Below, piece after piece: positions 5,913 to 13,477 of a stretch of DNA of 16,719 bases (positions are counted from its first letter, which is position 1; each line of letters starts with the position of its first letter). Source of the stretch: Nitrososphaerota archaeon (GTDB taxonomy: Archaea; Thermoproteota; Nitrososphaeria; Nitrososphaerales; Nitrosopumilaceae); NCBI GenBank assembly GCA_016871975.1, contig VHBM01000024.1, positions 1-16,719 on the forward strand, given 5' to 3'. Below the pieces are notes generated by a model that was not told the origin of the DNA, did no database searches, and saw only the letters and a list, made by a program, of their open reading frames with translations. Position numbers and translations under genes: made by a program.

Positions 5913-6710
5913 TCATGTATGCGACACTTTGCCTTGGCGTTGTTTTCTCTCTACAACCGCCATTCCTGCAAGGTATAGTGCAATCATTGGTCCTGCAATA
6001 AACCACATGGTGACTCCGCTTCCGTCTGGTGTGATTATTGCACCAAAAATAACTATTGCGACAATTGCATATCTAATATTTTTTCGCCAAAATGATGCAT
6101 CAGTTAGTCCTGATACTGTAGCTGTATACATTACCAAAGGTAATTGAAAAGAAATCCCAAATGCCAAAAGAAATTGTAAAACAAACGTCACAAAATCAAC
6201 TATGTTAAGAAATGTAACAATGCCAGCAGACTCACCATATTGATAAAGAAAATCAAGAAGGTATGGAATTACCATAACGTATGAAAAAACACAACCAATA
6301 ACAAAAAGACCTACAGCAGGAGCTGCAATTGATCGTCCAACCTTTATCTCATTTTCTTTTAGTGCAGGGGCAATAAATCCACTAAGCTCCCTTACAACAA
6401 TTGGCATCGAAACAACTATTCCAACAAGTGCGGCTATGTATATCTGGGCAAAAAATGCCTGACCTGGAGCAGTTTGAATAAGTTGTACTTCATCTGGAAT
6501 AAGTTGTGTTCTCATGTGGTTTGTAATCTGTGCAGCAATGTTGTTCAAGGGATTTGGTTCTGGATAGTAGAGAGTTAATCCAGAAAACTCGATTGGAGTA
6601 AAATGAAATGACAGAATAAAGGCAATAACTATTCCAACAGAAATAACAATTCTCAAAATACGTGTTCTAAGCTCATTTAGATGTCGACTGATTTCTTGTA
6701 TCTCAGACAT
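5913..6710 (-). CDS. tatC: TatC: signal-recognition subunit of the twin-arginine translocase
   Basis: The 265-residue integral membrane protein starts with the TatC signature HLNELRTRILR in its cytoplasmic N-terminus, which helps bind the twin-arginine signal peptide. Six membrane segments are visible. After the third comes IAPALKENEIK, corresponding to the conserved F.AP.L...E cytoplasmic loop. The first extracellular loop, about residues 38-92, is long and contains YYPEPNP and MRTQLIPDEVQ. The C-terminal end includes the family ITPDGSG.TMWF stretch. The length is normal. ATG 6710 starts the gene; an AT-rich box (TATTTATTTT, 6732-6741) lies about 25-30 bp upstream on the minus strand. tatA follows immediately. 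Confidence 0.9.
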   Translation of the reverse strand: MSEIQEISRHLNELRTRILRIVISVGIVIAFILSFHFTPIEFSGLTLYYPEPNPLNNIAAQITNHMRTQLIPDEVQLIQTAPGQAFFAQIYIAALVGIVVSMPIVVRELSGFIAPALKENEIKVGRSIAAPAVGLFVIGCVFSYVMVIPYLLDFLYQYGESAGIVTFLNIVDFVTFVLQFLLAFGISFQLPLVMYTATVSGLTDASFWRKNIRYAIVAIVIFGAIITPDGSGVTMWFIAGPMIALYLAGMAVVERKQRQGKVSHT

Positions 6711-6787
6711 GGATTAATTTCCTTAAAGCACTATTTATTTTCAGTATTATTTTATTTTTAAACATAAAAGTGATCTAGAAAAATAAT

Positions 6788-7255
6788 CTATTTGCTACCC
6801 GGTACTGGCAAAAGCTTTGCTGTGGGTAGCCCTGCTTGCTCTTTTTCCTCTTCTGTCAGGTTCTCAAACTCTATTGATATTGAGGCCTTTGCCATGAACC
6901 TTGATTCGAGCTCTCTTGCAAGCTGTCCGACCTCTTTTCCACTAAAGAATTCCTTTGAGCCTTCAAGAAAAACCCGTTCTCCCCTTTCTTTTTCTTCGCC
7001 TCCAACTTTTGACTTGAGAAATTTTGTAATCTCAGGCACTTCTTTTCTTTCAATATTGTTATGATAGTAAGTAACTCCTTTAATGGGATTATAATCAAAC
7101 GGTGTTCCCTGTTTATAGAGAAATACTCCAATAAACTCTGCATTTTCTTCAGGTTCTCTAACACATTTTATTTCCCAATTGAGAACCTTTTGTATGTTAT
7201 AGTTTAGCTTTTCAACTTCTTCTGAAGTTAATTTCCAGTATCGATCTCGTGCCAT
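6788..7255 (-). CDS. Conserved hypothetical soluble protein, 155 residues
   Basis: A soluble, highly charged protein starts at ATG 7255. The first 80 residues look alpha/beta (RYWKLTSEEVEKLNYNIQKVL, EFIGVFLYKQGTPFDYNP, GVTYYHNN). The middle has a lysine/glutamate-rich loop (SKVGGEEKERGERVFLEGS). The C-terminal part is helical (EVGQLARELESRFMAKASI) and ends in TEEEKEQAGLPTAKLLPVPGSK. No signal peptide, membrane helix or metal motif is seen. It precedes tatC on the same strand with a 77-bp AT-rich gap that could hold a separate tatC promoter, so a Tat-related role is not implied. I do not recognise the family. A 97-codon frame on the same strand inside this gene is a shadow. Confidence 0.6.
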   Translation of the reverse strand: MARDRYWKLTSEEVEKLNYNIQKVLNWEIKCVREPEENAEFIGVFLYKQGTPFDYNPIKGVTYYHNNIERKEVPEITKFLKSKVGGEEKERGERVFLEGSKEFFSGKEVGQLARELESRFMAKASISIEFENLTEEEKEQAGLPTAKLLPVPGSK

Positions 7256-7306
7256 CTATAATCAAGCTAATGCAGCAATATGTAATTGTTATTGTTGTTT
7301 TAATGA

Positions 7307-7318
7307 TTTGCATGCAAA
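7307..7318. promoter_or_regulatory. 12-bp perfect palindrome upstream of the purS TATA box
   Basis: TTTGCATGCAAA is its own reverse complement. It ends four bases before the purS TATA-like sequence at 7322-7331, where TFB and TBP would bind. Such a site is the right size for a dimeric repressor or activator, but no second copy was found upstream of purQ, purC or purP, so its role as operator is inference. Confidence 0.35.
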
Positions 7319-7321
7319 GAT

Positions 7322-7331
7322 AGGTTAATTA
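7322..7331 (+). promoter_or_regulatory. purS TATA-like box
   Basis: AGGTTAATTA starts 33 bp before the purS ATG at 7355, matching the spacing seen at the other leaderless starts in the window. Confidence 0.35.
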
Positions 7332-7354
7332 TGTTTTGATTATGACACAAATTT

Positions 7355-7609
7355 ATGTCAACATATACAGTTCATGTAACAATTGAAAATAAACCAGGAA
7401 TCAATGATCCTGAAGGCGAAACAATTCTAAATGATCTTGTCCTGAAAGGAAACTATTCTTCTGTTACAAAAATTCGTTCGGCAAAAATGTTAAAGTTTAC
7501 AATAAAAGAAAAAGACAAAAAGTCTGCAGAAAAAAAGGTTCGCAAGTTATGTGATGAGCTGCGAATCTACAATCCCATGGTGAGTCAGATTACTGTTGAT
7601 GTTTTTTAG
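7355..7609 (+). CDS. purS: PurS: small structural subunit of FGAM synthase
   Basis: The 84-residue protein matches PurS over its whole length: TYTVHVTIENKPGINDPEG, a conserved opening in which the NDPEG turn is diagnostic, then VTKIRSAKMLKFTI and a closing helix with VRKLCDELRIYNPMV. PurS bridges PurQ, which releases ammonia from glutamine, to PurL, which converts FGAR plus ATP to FGAM in purine step four. It carries no catalytic residues of its own. ATG 7355 has a TATA-like box 33 bp upstream. A separate promoter probably drives purQ, because 73 bp and a second TATA-like box lie between. A T6 run overlaps the stop (gttttttag). Confidence 0.92.
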   Translation: MSTYTVHVTIENKPGINDPEGETILNDLVLKGNYSSVTKIRSAKMLKFTIKEKDKKSAEKKVRKLCDELRIYNPMVSQITVDVF

Positions 7610-7653
7610 GCTGCGATCCTGACTATAATTAAAAACTGTTTTACAAGATTGAA

Positions 7654-7660
7654 TTTAATA
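7654..7660 (+). promoter_or_regulatory. purQ TATA-like box
   Basis: TTTAATA starts 29 bp upstream of the GTG at 7683, consistent with leaderless transcription of purQ-purL-purF. It indicates a promoter separate from that of purS. Confidence 0.45.
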
Positions 7661-7682
7661 ACGCCTTGAATAATGGATAGCT

Positions 7683-8363
7683 GTGAAGGTTGGGGTCATA
7701 GTTTTCCCTGGAAGCAATTGCGATCGAGATATGTATCATGTCTTGACAGATGTATTCAAAGTAGACGCACAATATTTCTGGCATGAAAAAAAACTACCAT
7801 CAAATCTAGACGCCATAATACTTCCTGGCGGCTTTTCATATGGAGATAGACTAAGAGCAGGAGTAATTGCAGCTCACAGCCCAGTTATTTCAGATGTAAA
7901 AAGACTTGCAAGCAGAGGAATGCCGGTTTTAGGAGTCTGTAATGGCTTTCAAATTCTTGTTGAGGCAGGATTACTGCCAGGTGTTTTGCTAAAAAATACA
8001 TCACTTGGTTTTATGTGCAAATGGACACATCTGATTGTTGAAAATAACAAGACTCTGTTTACAAACAGGCTAAAGATTGGGCAAAAAATCCCAATACCAA
8101 TTGCAAACGGCGAGGGAAGATATTATGCAGATGAGCAAACGCTTGCCGAGCTAAAGAAAAACAATCAGATTGTCTTTAGATATGGCGAAGAAATTAACGG
8201 CTCTACTATGCGTATTGCAGGTGTTTGTAACAAGGAAGGAAATGTTGTTGGCATGATGCCTCATCCTGAGCGGGCAGTTGAGCCACAAATCAATCCAATT
8301 GACTGCAAGCCAGCTTCGCTGATTTTTGAATCACTGTTTAACACAATTGGTGTAACTCATTGA
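7683..8363 (+). CDS. purQ: PurQ: glutaminase subunit of FGAM synthase
   Basis: The 226-residue class I glutamine amidotransferase supplies ammonia to PurL. It begins VGVIVFPGSNCDRDM, carries the oxyanion-strand motif GGFSYGDRLRAG (49-60), the nucleophile in VLGVCNGFQIL (Cys86), and the catalytic histidine and glutamate in PHPERAVEP (His194, Glu196). The triad is intact, so the enzyme should be active. GTG 7683 is the start, since the family N-terminus begins here and a TATA-like box lies 29 bp upstream. Its TGA stop overlaps the purL TTG in the four bases TTGA, implying translational coupling and equal production of the two subunits. Confidence 0.95.
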   Translation: MKVGVIVFPGSNCDRDMYHVLTDVFKVDAQYFWHEKKLPSNLDAIILPGGFSYGDRLRAGVIAAHSPVISDVKRLASRGMPVLGVCNGFQILVEAGLLPGVLLKNTSLGFMCKWTHLIVENNKTLFTNRLKIGQKIPIPIANGEGRYYADEQTLAELKKNNQIVFRYGEEINGSTMRIAGVCNKEGNVVGMMPHPERAVEPQINPIDCKPASLIFESLFNTIGVTH

Positions 8364-10522
8364 GTCTTGAAAAACAAGAATACGAGTATCTTGAAAAAAA
8401 GATTGGGCGAAAACCAACAAAGACTGAGCTAAACATAGTTGCAGCAGAATGGTCTGAGCATTGCTCATACAAGTCATCAAAAAAACACCTAAAAACACTA
8501 CCAATGAAAGGACCGCGAGTAATATCTGAGAAAGGATTTGACTCTGGAGTTTTAGATGTTGGCGATGATTATATCGTTACAGTCCACATTGAGAGCCATA
8601 ACCATCCATCAGCTGTTGAGCCATATGGCGGTGCCGCAACAGGAGTTGGCGGTGTAATTCGCGATATTATCTCTGCTGGAACAAGACCTATTGCAATTCT
8701 TGACGGGCTTCGATTCGGCAATATAGAAAAAGATCCTCACGCAAGATGGCTTTTTAAAAATGCGGTAACTGGCATTGCAGACTATGGTAACTGTATAGGA
8801 ATTCCGACAGTTGGTGGCGAGGTAGAGTTTGATGATTGTTATTCAAATTATGCACTAGTTGATGTAGCATCAATTGGATTTGGGAAAAAGGATCGACTCA
8901 TAAAAAATACTGCACAAAAAGGAGACTTGGTTGTACTGCTTGGAGGCTCTACAGGACGTGACGGAATAGGTGGCTCACAATTTGCATCTGACTCTTTAGA
9001 ATCAGAAAACAGATCAGCAGTACAGATTCCTGACCCATTTATTGAAAAGCTAATCATTGAGGCAGTACTTGAGGCAAGAAATCAAAAATGCATCAAGGCA
9101 GTAAAGGATTTGGGAGGCGGTGGTCTTTCATGCGCAATTTCAGAAACTGCAGATTCACTTTCTATTGGAATTGAGCTTGATGTAGATAGTGTTCACACAA
9201 GAGAACCTGGCATGAGCCCAGATGAGATTATGATTTCAGAATCCCAAGAAAGAATGCTAATAATCACAGACAAGACAAAACTAGAAACACTGCAAGATAT
9301 TTGCAAAAAATTTCACGTCCAGTGTTCTGTAATTGGAACAGTAAAGGACAATAAAATGATGCATGTAAAAAAGGAAAAAAACACACTAGCACTTCTTCCT
9401 GCAAACGTTGTTGCAAACGCGCCCTTACTTGATAGGCCAACAAAAAAGCCAGCATATCTAAAAGAGATTCAGAACGAAAAAAAACTCAAACAGTCTTCTA
9501 ATCTTTCGCTTGTACTTTTAAAATTATTATCTAGCCCAAACCTGGCAAGCAAGAGATGGGTGTATGGCCAGTATGATCATGAGGTTGGAATAAGAACTGT
9601 AATCAAGCCAGGCTATGATGCTGCAGTTTTGCGGCTAGATAACGGCAAGTTCTTAGCAGTAAAAATAGACGGTAACCCAAAGCACTGCTATATTGACCCT
9701 CGTCATGGCGCAATAGGATGCTTTGAAGAAGCATGTCGCAATGTTGTATGTACTGGTGCAAAACCAATAGGAATGGTAGATCATCTCCAGTTTGGAAACC
9801 CAGAAGACCCCGAAATTTTTTGGACATTTATTGAGGCATTAAAGGGACTGGCAGATTTTGCAAAACACTTTGATATTCCATGTGTTGGAGGAAAAGTTAG
9901 CTTTTACAACGAAACTCCAAAAGGTCCTATCAAGCCAACTCCAGTAATCGGAGTCTTGGGCCTGATTGACAAAAAACCATTGCATACTAGTGCATCAAAA
10001 GGCGATGTGCTGATCCTTGTTGGCAAGACAAAAAATGAGCTTGGTGGCTCTGAATACTTTGAATATATTCATGGTTTTGTTGGAGGCACGTGTCCTAAAG
10101 TTGATTTTAAAGAATCAAAAGAAAACATGGATGCGGTGCTTGCGCTTTTCAAAAAAGACCTCATAAAGGGCGCTCATGACTGCTCAAAGGGCGGACTAGC
10201 GGTGGCAGTGTCTGAGCTTTGCATGCAGAATAATGTTGGCTGTAAAGTATCTTTAGAAAAAATTCCAAGAGAAAAGCTTTCTCATGACCTATTGCTTTTC
10301 TCAGAAAGTCACTCTAGATATTTACTTGTTGCACAAAAACAAAATCTAGTTCAAATCCAAAAGATCCTATCTCAAAGCAATGTATCATATGATGTAATTG
10401 GCAGCTTTGAAGGCGATCAAATTCAGTTCAAGACAGATTCAGCCAACATCATAGATCTAAGCGTTGATAAGGTACAAAAAAGATGGTTGAGATCACTAGA
10501 GGACTTGGTCTTGCATGGTTAA
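8360..10522 (+). CDS. purL: PurL: synthetase subunit of FGAM synthase (small type)
   Basis: The 720-residue protein has the small-PurL length typical of archaea and Gram-positive bacteria, lacking the fused PurS-like and glutaminase parts of the 1,300-residue form. It forms FGAM from FGAR, ATP and ammonia. Seen in order are EWSEHCSYKSSK (30-41, catalytic histidine H34), HIESHNHPS (76-84), PYGGAATGVGG, GGEVEFDD, GGSTGRDGIGG, DLGGGGLSCAISE and ESQERML. The second half is a structural repeat with DHLQFGNPEDPE and ESHSRYLLV, the non-catalytic pseudosite. Start TTG 8360 overlaps the purQ stop. The purL stop lies 8 bp inside purF. No truncation is visible. Confidence 0.95.
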   Translation: MSLEKQEYEYLEKKIGRKPTKTELNIVAAEWSEHCSYKSSKKHLKTLPMKGPRVISEKGFDSGVLDVGDDYIVTVHIESHNHPSAVEPYGGAATGVGGVIRDIISAGTRPIAILDGLRFGNIEKDPHARWLFKNAVTGIADYGNCIGIPTVGGEVEFDDCYSNYALVDVASIGFGKKDRLIKNTAQKGDLVVLLGGSTGRDGIGGSQFASDSLESENRSAVQIPDPFIEKLIIEAVLEARNQKCIKAVKDLGGGGLSCAISETADSLSIGIELDVDSVHTREPGMSPDEIMISESQERMLIITDKTKLETLQDICKKFHVQCSVIGTVKDNKMMHVKKEKNTLALLPANVVANAPLLDRPTKKPAYLKEIQNEKKLKQSSNLSLVLLKLLSSPNLASKRWVYGQYDHEVGIRTVIKPGYDAAVLRLDNGKFLAVKIDGNPKHCYIDPRHGAIGCFEEACRNVVCTGAKPIGMVDHLQFGNPEDPEIFWTFIEALKGLADFAKHFDIPCVGGKVSFYNETPKGPIKPTPVIGVLGLIDKKPLHTSASKGDVLILVGKTKNELGGSEYFEYIHGFVGGTCPKVDFKESKENMDAVLALFKKDLIKGAHDCSKGGLAVAVSELCMQNNVGCKVSLEKIPREKLSHDLLLFSESHSRYLLVAQKQNLVQIQKILSQSNVSYDVIGSFEGDQIQFKTDSANIIDLSVDKVQKRWLRSLEDLVLHG

Positions 10523-11948
10523 GGAAAACTGTGGTGTTGTAGGAATTTTCAGCGTTGATGGAGTAAATGTAATTCCAATGGTAGTTGATGCACTTCGTGC
10601 ATTACAGCATCGAGGTCAAGAGGCTTGGGGAATTGCGGTGCCACAAAAACCACCGCTAAAACGGCTAGGTCTTGTTTCAAGTTCAGCGTCAGAGCTCAAA
10701 GAGGTTGCCGAGGAATATGCGTCGCCTGCAGCTATTGGCCATGTGCGATATTCTACTATTGGTAAGAGCAATCTTGAGAATGCACAGCCACTTAAGGTAA
10801 AGGATCTTTGTATTGCACATAATGGAACAATCTCAAATGTGCAAGAATTGGCAAACATGGTTGGCGGTTGCTCATTTACACCACAAAATGCAAGCGATAC
10901 TCTAGTTGCAGCGCAGCGTTTAGTCTCTTTGATATCAGAAAATGGAAAACTGGGAAAGGCACTATCGATTTTAAAAAATGAAATGATTGGCTCCTACTGC
11001 TTTACATTTTTGTCAGATGACAACTCTGTCTATGCAGCACGTGATCCTCGTGGCTTTAGGCCAATGGTTCTAGGATACAAAGAAGAAAACAATACCCACA
11101 TTGTAGCATCAGAATCCTCTGCTCTTATTGCAATTGGTGCTAGGCTAATTCGTGACGTAAAGCCAGGTGAATTAATCAAATTTAGTAGAAATGGATTTGA
11201 AACAGAAATGTTCTCAGAAGAAAAAATACACGCGCATTGTTCATTTGAATACACATACTTTGCCCACCCAACAAGCAGAATGGAAGGAACAAACATCTAC
11301 TTGGCAAGAAAAAGAATCGGGCAATTCCTTGCAAAAAAGTTTCCAATAAAGGATGCAGATTTGGTAATCCCGGTACCAGATTCTGCAAGACCTGCTGCGC
11401 TAGGATATGCACAAGAGCTTGGCGTACAATTTGATGAGGGCCTTCTAAAGGATCGTTATAGCAAGAAAGGTCCACTGCGGAGCTTTATTGAGCCACACCA
11501 AAGTGATAGAATCGAGATAAATCGATGGATAATCCCAATAACAGAAATCATTGATGGAAAGCATATTGTTGTAATAGATGACAGCCTAGTGCGTGGTACA
11601 AGCTCAAAAGCTATAATCAAGGCATTAAGACGAGCTGGCGCAAAAAAAATTAGCATGCTTGTAACATATCCCCCAATCAAGTATCCATGTTATGCTGGAA
11701 TTGACTTTCCATCACAAGAGGAGCTTGCAACATATGTTGATGGCAAGGATCTTTCAGAAAAAGAGATTGTTGAAAAGGTAAGGGCTGAGATAGGTGCTGA
11801 CTTTCTTGGGTATAATGATTCAGAAAATCTTGCAAGGGCAGTAGGCATTCCACATGATTCATTGTGCTTTACCTGTTATACGGGAAACTATGAAACTCTA
11901 GGAATAAAGCCTGCCTTTAAGACAAGAATAGAAATGAAAGGAGAGTAA
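10515..11948 (+). CDS. purF: PurF: glutamine-PRPP amidotransferase
   Basis: The 477-residue enzyme makes phosphoribosylamine from PRPP and glutamine, the committed purine step. The N-terminal Ntn-type glutaminase begins MVKEN|C, so Cys6 becomes the nucleophile after removal of a five-residue propeptide. HRGQEAWG, GHVRYST and AHNGTISN follow. The C-terminal phosphoribosyltransferase half has the PRPP loop VIDDSLVRGTSS (about 353-364). Cysteines 242, 392, 451 and 454, in HCSFEY, YPCYAG and LCFTC, match the positions of the 4Fe-4S ligands of the B. subtilis enzyme, so an iron-sulphur cluster is likely. ATG 10515 lies inside the end of purL (8-bp overlap). Confidence 0.95.
   Translation: MVKENCGVVGIFSVDGVNVIPMVVDALRALQHRGQEAWGIAVPQKPPLKRLGLVSSSASELKEVAEEYASPAAIGHVRYSTIGKSNLENAQPLKVKDLCIAHNGTISNVQELANMVGGCSFTPQNASDTLVAAQRLVSLISENGKLGKALSILKNEMIGSYCFTFLSDDNSVYAARDPRGFRPMVLGYKEENNTHIVASESSALIAIGARLIRDVKPGELIKFSRNGFETEMFSEEKIHAHCSFEYTYFAHPTSRMEGTNIYLARKRIGQFLAKKFPIKDADLVIPVPDSARPAALGYAQELGVQFDEGLLKDRYSKKGPLRSFIEPHQSDRIEINRWIIPITEIIDGKHIVVIDDSLVRGTSSKAIIKALRRAGAKKISMLVTYPPIKYPCYAGIDFPSQEELATYVDGKDLSEKEIVEKVRAEIGADFLGYNDSENLARAVGIPHDSLCFTCYTGNYETLGIKPAFKTRIEMKGE
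11937..11945 (+). promoter_or_regulatory. Shine-Dalgarno sequence of the RAM-domain gene
   Basis: AAAGGAGAG ends 6 bases before ATG 11952, inside the end of purF. Most gene starts in this window lack such a site, so it marks this gene as internal to a polycistronic message. Confidence 0.6.
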
Positions 11949-11951
11949 AAA

Positions 11952-12197
11952 ATGGAAACCGCATATGTCTTGGTAAAAAGCCAGATTGCACATGAAATGG
12001 AAGTAATGAATGATATTTTAAAAATCAATTATGTAAAAGAGGCAAAGGGAACATTTGGCGTGTATGATATTTTTGTGAAAATCGAAGCGCCTACCCAAAG
12101 AGACATTGAAAATACCATAACAAAAAAAATTCGTAAAGTAAAAAACGTATTATCTACAACAACGCTTTCTGTTATTCCAGAACAAGACGGCAAATAA
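11952..12197 (+). CDS. Stand-alone RAM (Lrp/AsnC ligand-binding) domain protein
   Basis: The 81-residue protein is only the effector-binding half of an Lrp/AsnC regulator; no helix-turn-helix precedes it. It reads TAYVLVKSQIAHEMEVMNDIL, then INYVKEAKGTFGVYDIFVKIE, where the GxxD turn is the family hallmark, then a helix and TTTLSVIPE. RAM domains fold as a ferredoxin-like sandwich that dimerises and binds amino acids or related ligands between subunits. The gene follows purF by 3 bp with a strong Shine-Dalgarno sequence, so it is made with the purine enzymes. It could sense an amino acid (glutamine, glycine, aspartate) and modulate a full-length Lrp; that is inference. Confidence 0.85.
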   Translation: METAYVLVKSQIAHEMEVMNDILKINYVKEAKGTFGVYDIFVKIEAPTQRDIENTITKKIRKVKNVLSTTTLSVIPEQDGK

Positions 12198-12214
12198 TCT
12201 TAAAAGTAAGATTA
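12195..12214. repeat. Perfect 8-bp inverted repeat at the end of the RAM gene, overlapping a promoter
   Basis: TAATCTTA (12195-12202) and TAAGATTA (12207-12214) are exact reverse complements around a four-base loop AAAG. The left arm starts with the RAM stop codon. The right part covers the TATA-like region (about 12199-12208) that lies 31 bp upstream of the TTG at 12230. It could be an operator for the next gene, a weak terminator or a processing hairpin. Confidence 0.5.
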
Positions 12215-12229
12215 GGCATTATTTTTCAG

Positions 12230-12616
12230 TTGGGCACATACAAGATAATTCTAGCTGTAATAGCGGCAGCAATTGTTACAATAGGTGTTGTTGTTGGCCT
12301 TTCTCTATCAAAAGGAACATTTGCATCACAGCAGTACGAGATTTCAGTAGATCCATTCAAGGACCCACAAAGCCTCTTTACTATGGCAAGGGTAACTATC
12401 CAAAACGTAGGAAGCGAACCACTTACAAATGTGAGAGCTAATTTTGGAGGAGGGCAAATCCAAGAGCTAGGTACTCTAAAGCCAGGACAAAAGATCATAG
12501 TTTCGCCTCCTTCAGACAACCCACTTGAATTTGTAATAGTTACAGCAGATGAGGGAATCTATGTGAATAAGGTCTATAGAATGCCAACTAAAATGCCTGG
12601 CATGATGGGTTCCTAG
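12230..12616 (+). CDS. Single-pass membrane-anchored surface protein with methionine-rich tail
   Basis: The 128-residue protein is anchored by an N-terminal helix (about 5-26) with the rest probably outside the cell. Its beta-rich domain reads ARVTIQNVGSEPLTNVRANF, GGGQIQELGTLKPGQKIIVSP and FVIVTADEGIYVNKVYR. It aligns with the protein at 2431-2808 and suggests a CARDB-like immunoglobulin-type fold. It differs by ending MPTKMPGMMGS, four methionines in eleven residues, which could bind Cu(I) outside the cell, though this is speculative. TTG 12230 is the start; a TATA-like box lies 31 bp upstream. It sits between the RAM gene and purC but appears to have its own promoter. Confidence 0.65.
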   Translation: MGTYKIILAVIAAAIVTIGVVVGLSLSKGTFASQQYEISVDPFKDPQSLFTMARVTIQNVGSEPLTNVRANFGGGQIQELGTLKPGQKIIVSPPSDNPLEFVIVTADEGIYVNKVYRMPTKMPGMMGS

Positions 12617-12621
12617 TATCA

Positions 12622-12629
12622 GTTAAATG
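12622..12629 (+). promoter_or_regulatory. purC TATA-like box
   Basis: GTTAAATG starts 31 bp upstream of the TTG at 12653. The spacing supports the TTG start of purC and separate transcription from the preceding surface-protein gene. Confidence 0.35.
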
Positions 12630-12652
12630 ATCTTGATAGTAACAAAATTTGC

Positions 12653-13477
12653 TTGAAGTTTGTGGGCTCAGGAAAGGTAAAGGATGTCTATGATCTTGAG
12701 GATGGTACCTTACTTTTCAAGTTTAGCGACCGCGTTTCTGCATATGATGTAAAGTTCAAAGACGAAATTCCAAAAAAAGGCGAGGTGCTATGCAAGTTTG
12801 CCGAGTTTTGGTTTAACGAATTGAAAGTGCCAAATCATTTTGTTAAAACGCAATCAAAGACAGAAATGATTGTCAAAAAAATGAAAATGCTTCCAATAGA
12901 GTGCGTTGTAAGAGGATATTTTTATGGAAGCCTTGTAAGCCGATGGAAAAGTGGTGAGATAAAGTTACCAAAAGATGCAGATACAAGACTAGCTGCAAAG
13001 CTGGTAGAGCCAATATTTGATCCTACAACAAAATCGACTCATGACATACCAGTTGACAAGACTGCGGCACTTGAGCGAGACCTTGTAACAGAAGGAGAGT
13101 TTGATTGGTTGTCAGACACATCGATTAAAATCTACAACAAAATGGTTGGCATCGCCGATGCCGCAGGATTTATCTTGGCTGATCTCAAGTTAGAGTTTGG
13201 CAGGCTTGATGGTAAAATAACACTGGGAGATTCAATAGGTCCTGATGAATACAGGCTGTGGCCAAAGAGCTCCTATGAAGTTGGCAAGATACAGGACGCA
13301 TATGACAAGCAATTACTGCGTGACTGGCTTACAGAAAACGGATATCAAAAGCAGTTTGAGGATGCAAGGGCTCGAGGTGAAGAACCTGTTGCACCTAAAA
13401 TCCCACAAAACCTGATAAGCAAAATGACAGAACGGTACGTTACTGCGTACGAAAAACTAACTGGCCACGCATTATAA
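12653..13477 (+). CDS. purC: PurC: SAICAR synthetase
   Basis: The 274-residue ATP-dependent ligase joins CAIR and aspartate to SAICAR. The N-terminal nucleotide-binding hairpin is GSGKVKDVYDL (5-15). Substrate and metal-site motifs follow: RVSAYDVKF (27-35), ECVVRGYFYGSL (83-94), FDPTTKSTHD (122-131), LADLKLEFG (175-183) and DSIGPDEYRLW (193-203). A C-terminal extension of about 65 residues (QKQFEDARARGEEPVAPKIPQ) is the one found in longer archaeal and eukaryote-like forms rather than the 235-residue bacterial ones. Start TTG 12653 agrees with the family N-terminus and a TATA-like box 31 bp upstream. It closes the purine block and is followed by about 300 bp without a gene. Confidence 0.95.
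   Translation: MKFVGSGKVKDVYDLEDGTLLFKFSDRVSAYDVKFKDEIPKKGEVLCKFAEFWFNELKVPNHFVKTQSKTEMIVKKMKMLPIECVVRGYFYGSLVSRWKSGEIKLPKDADTRLAAKLVEPIFDPTTKSTHDIPVDKTAALERDLVTEGEFDWLSDTSIKIYNKMVGIADAAGFILADLKLEFGRLDGKITLGDSIGPDEYRLWPKSSYEVGKIQDAYDKQLLRDWLTENGYQKQFEDARARGEEPVAPKIPQNLISKMTERYVTAYEKLTGHAL

Noticed and set aside
6871..7164. 97-codon minus-strand frame
   Set aside because: It lies wholly inside the 155-residue gene on the same strand in another frame, with no start signal or family.
10210..10230. TTTGCATGC inside purL as a second copy of the purS palindrome
   Set aside because: The match breaks after nine bases and lies within coding sequence, so it gives no support for the operator.
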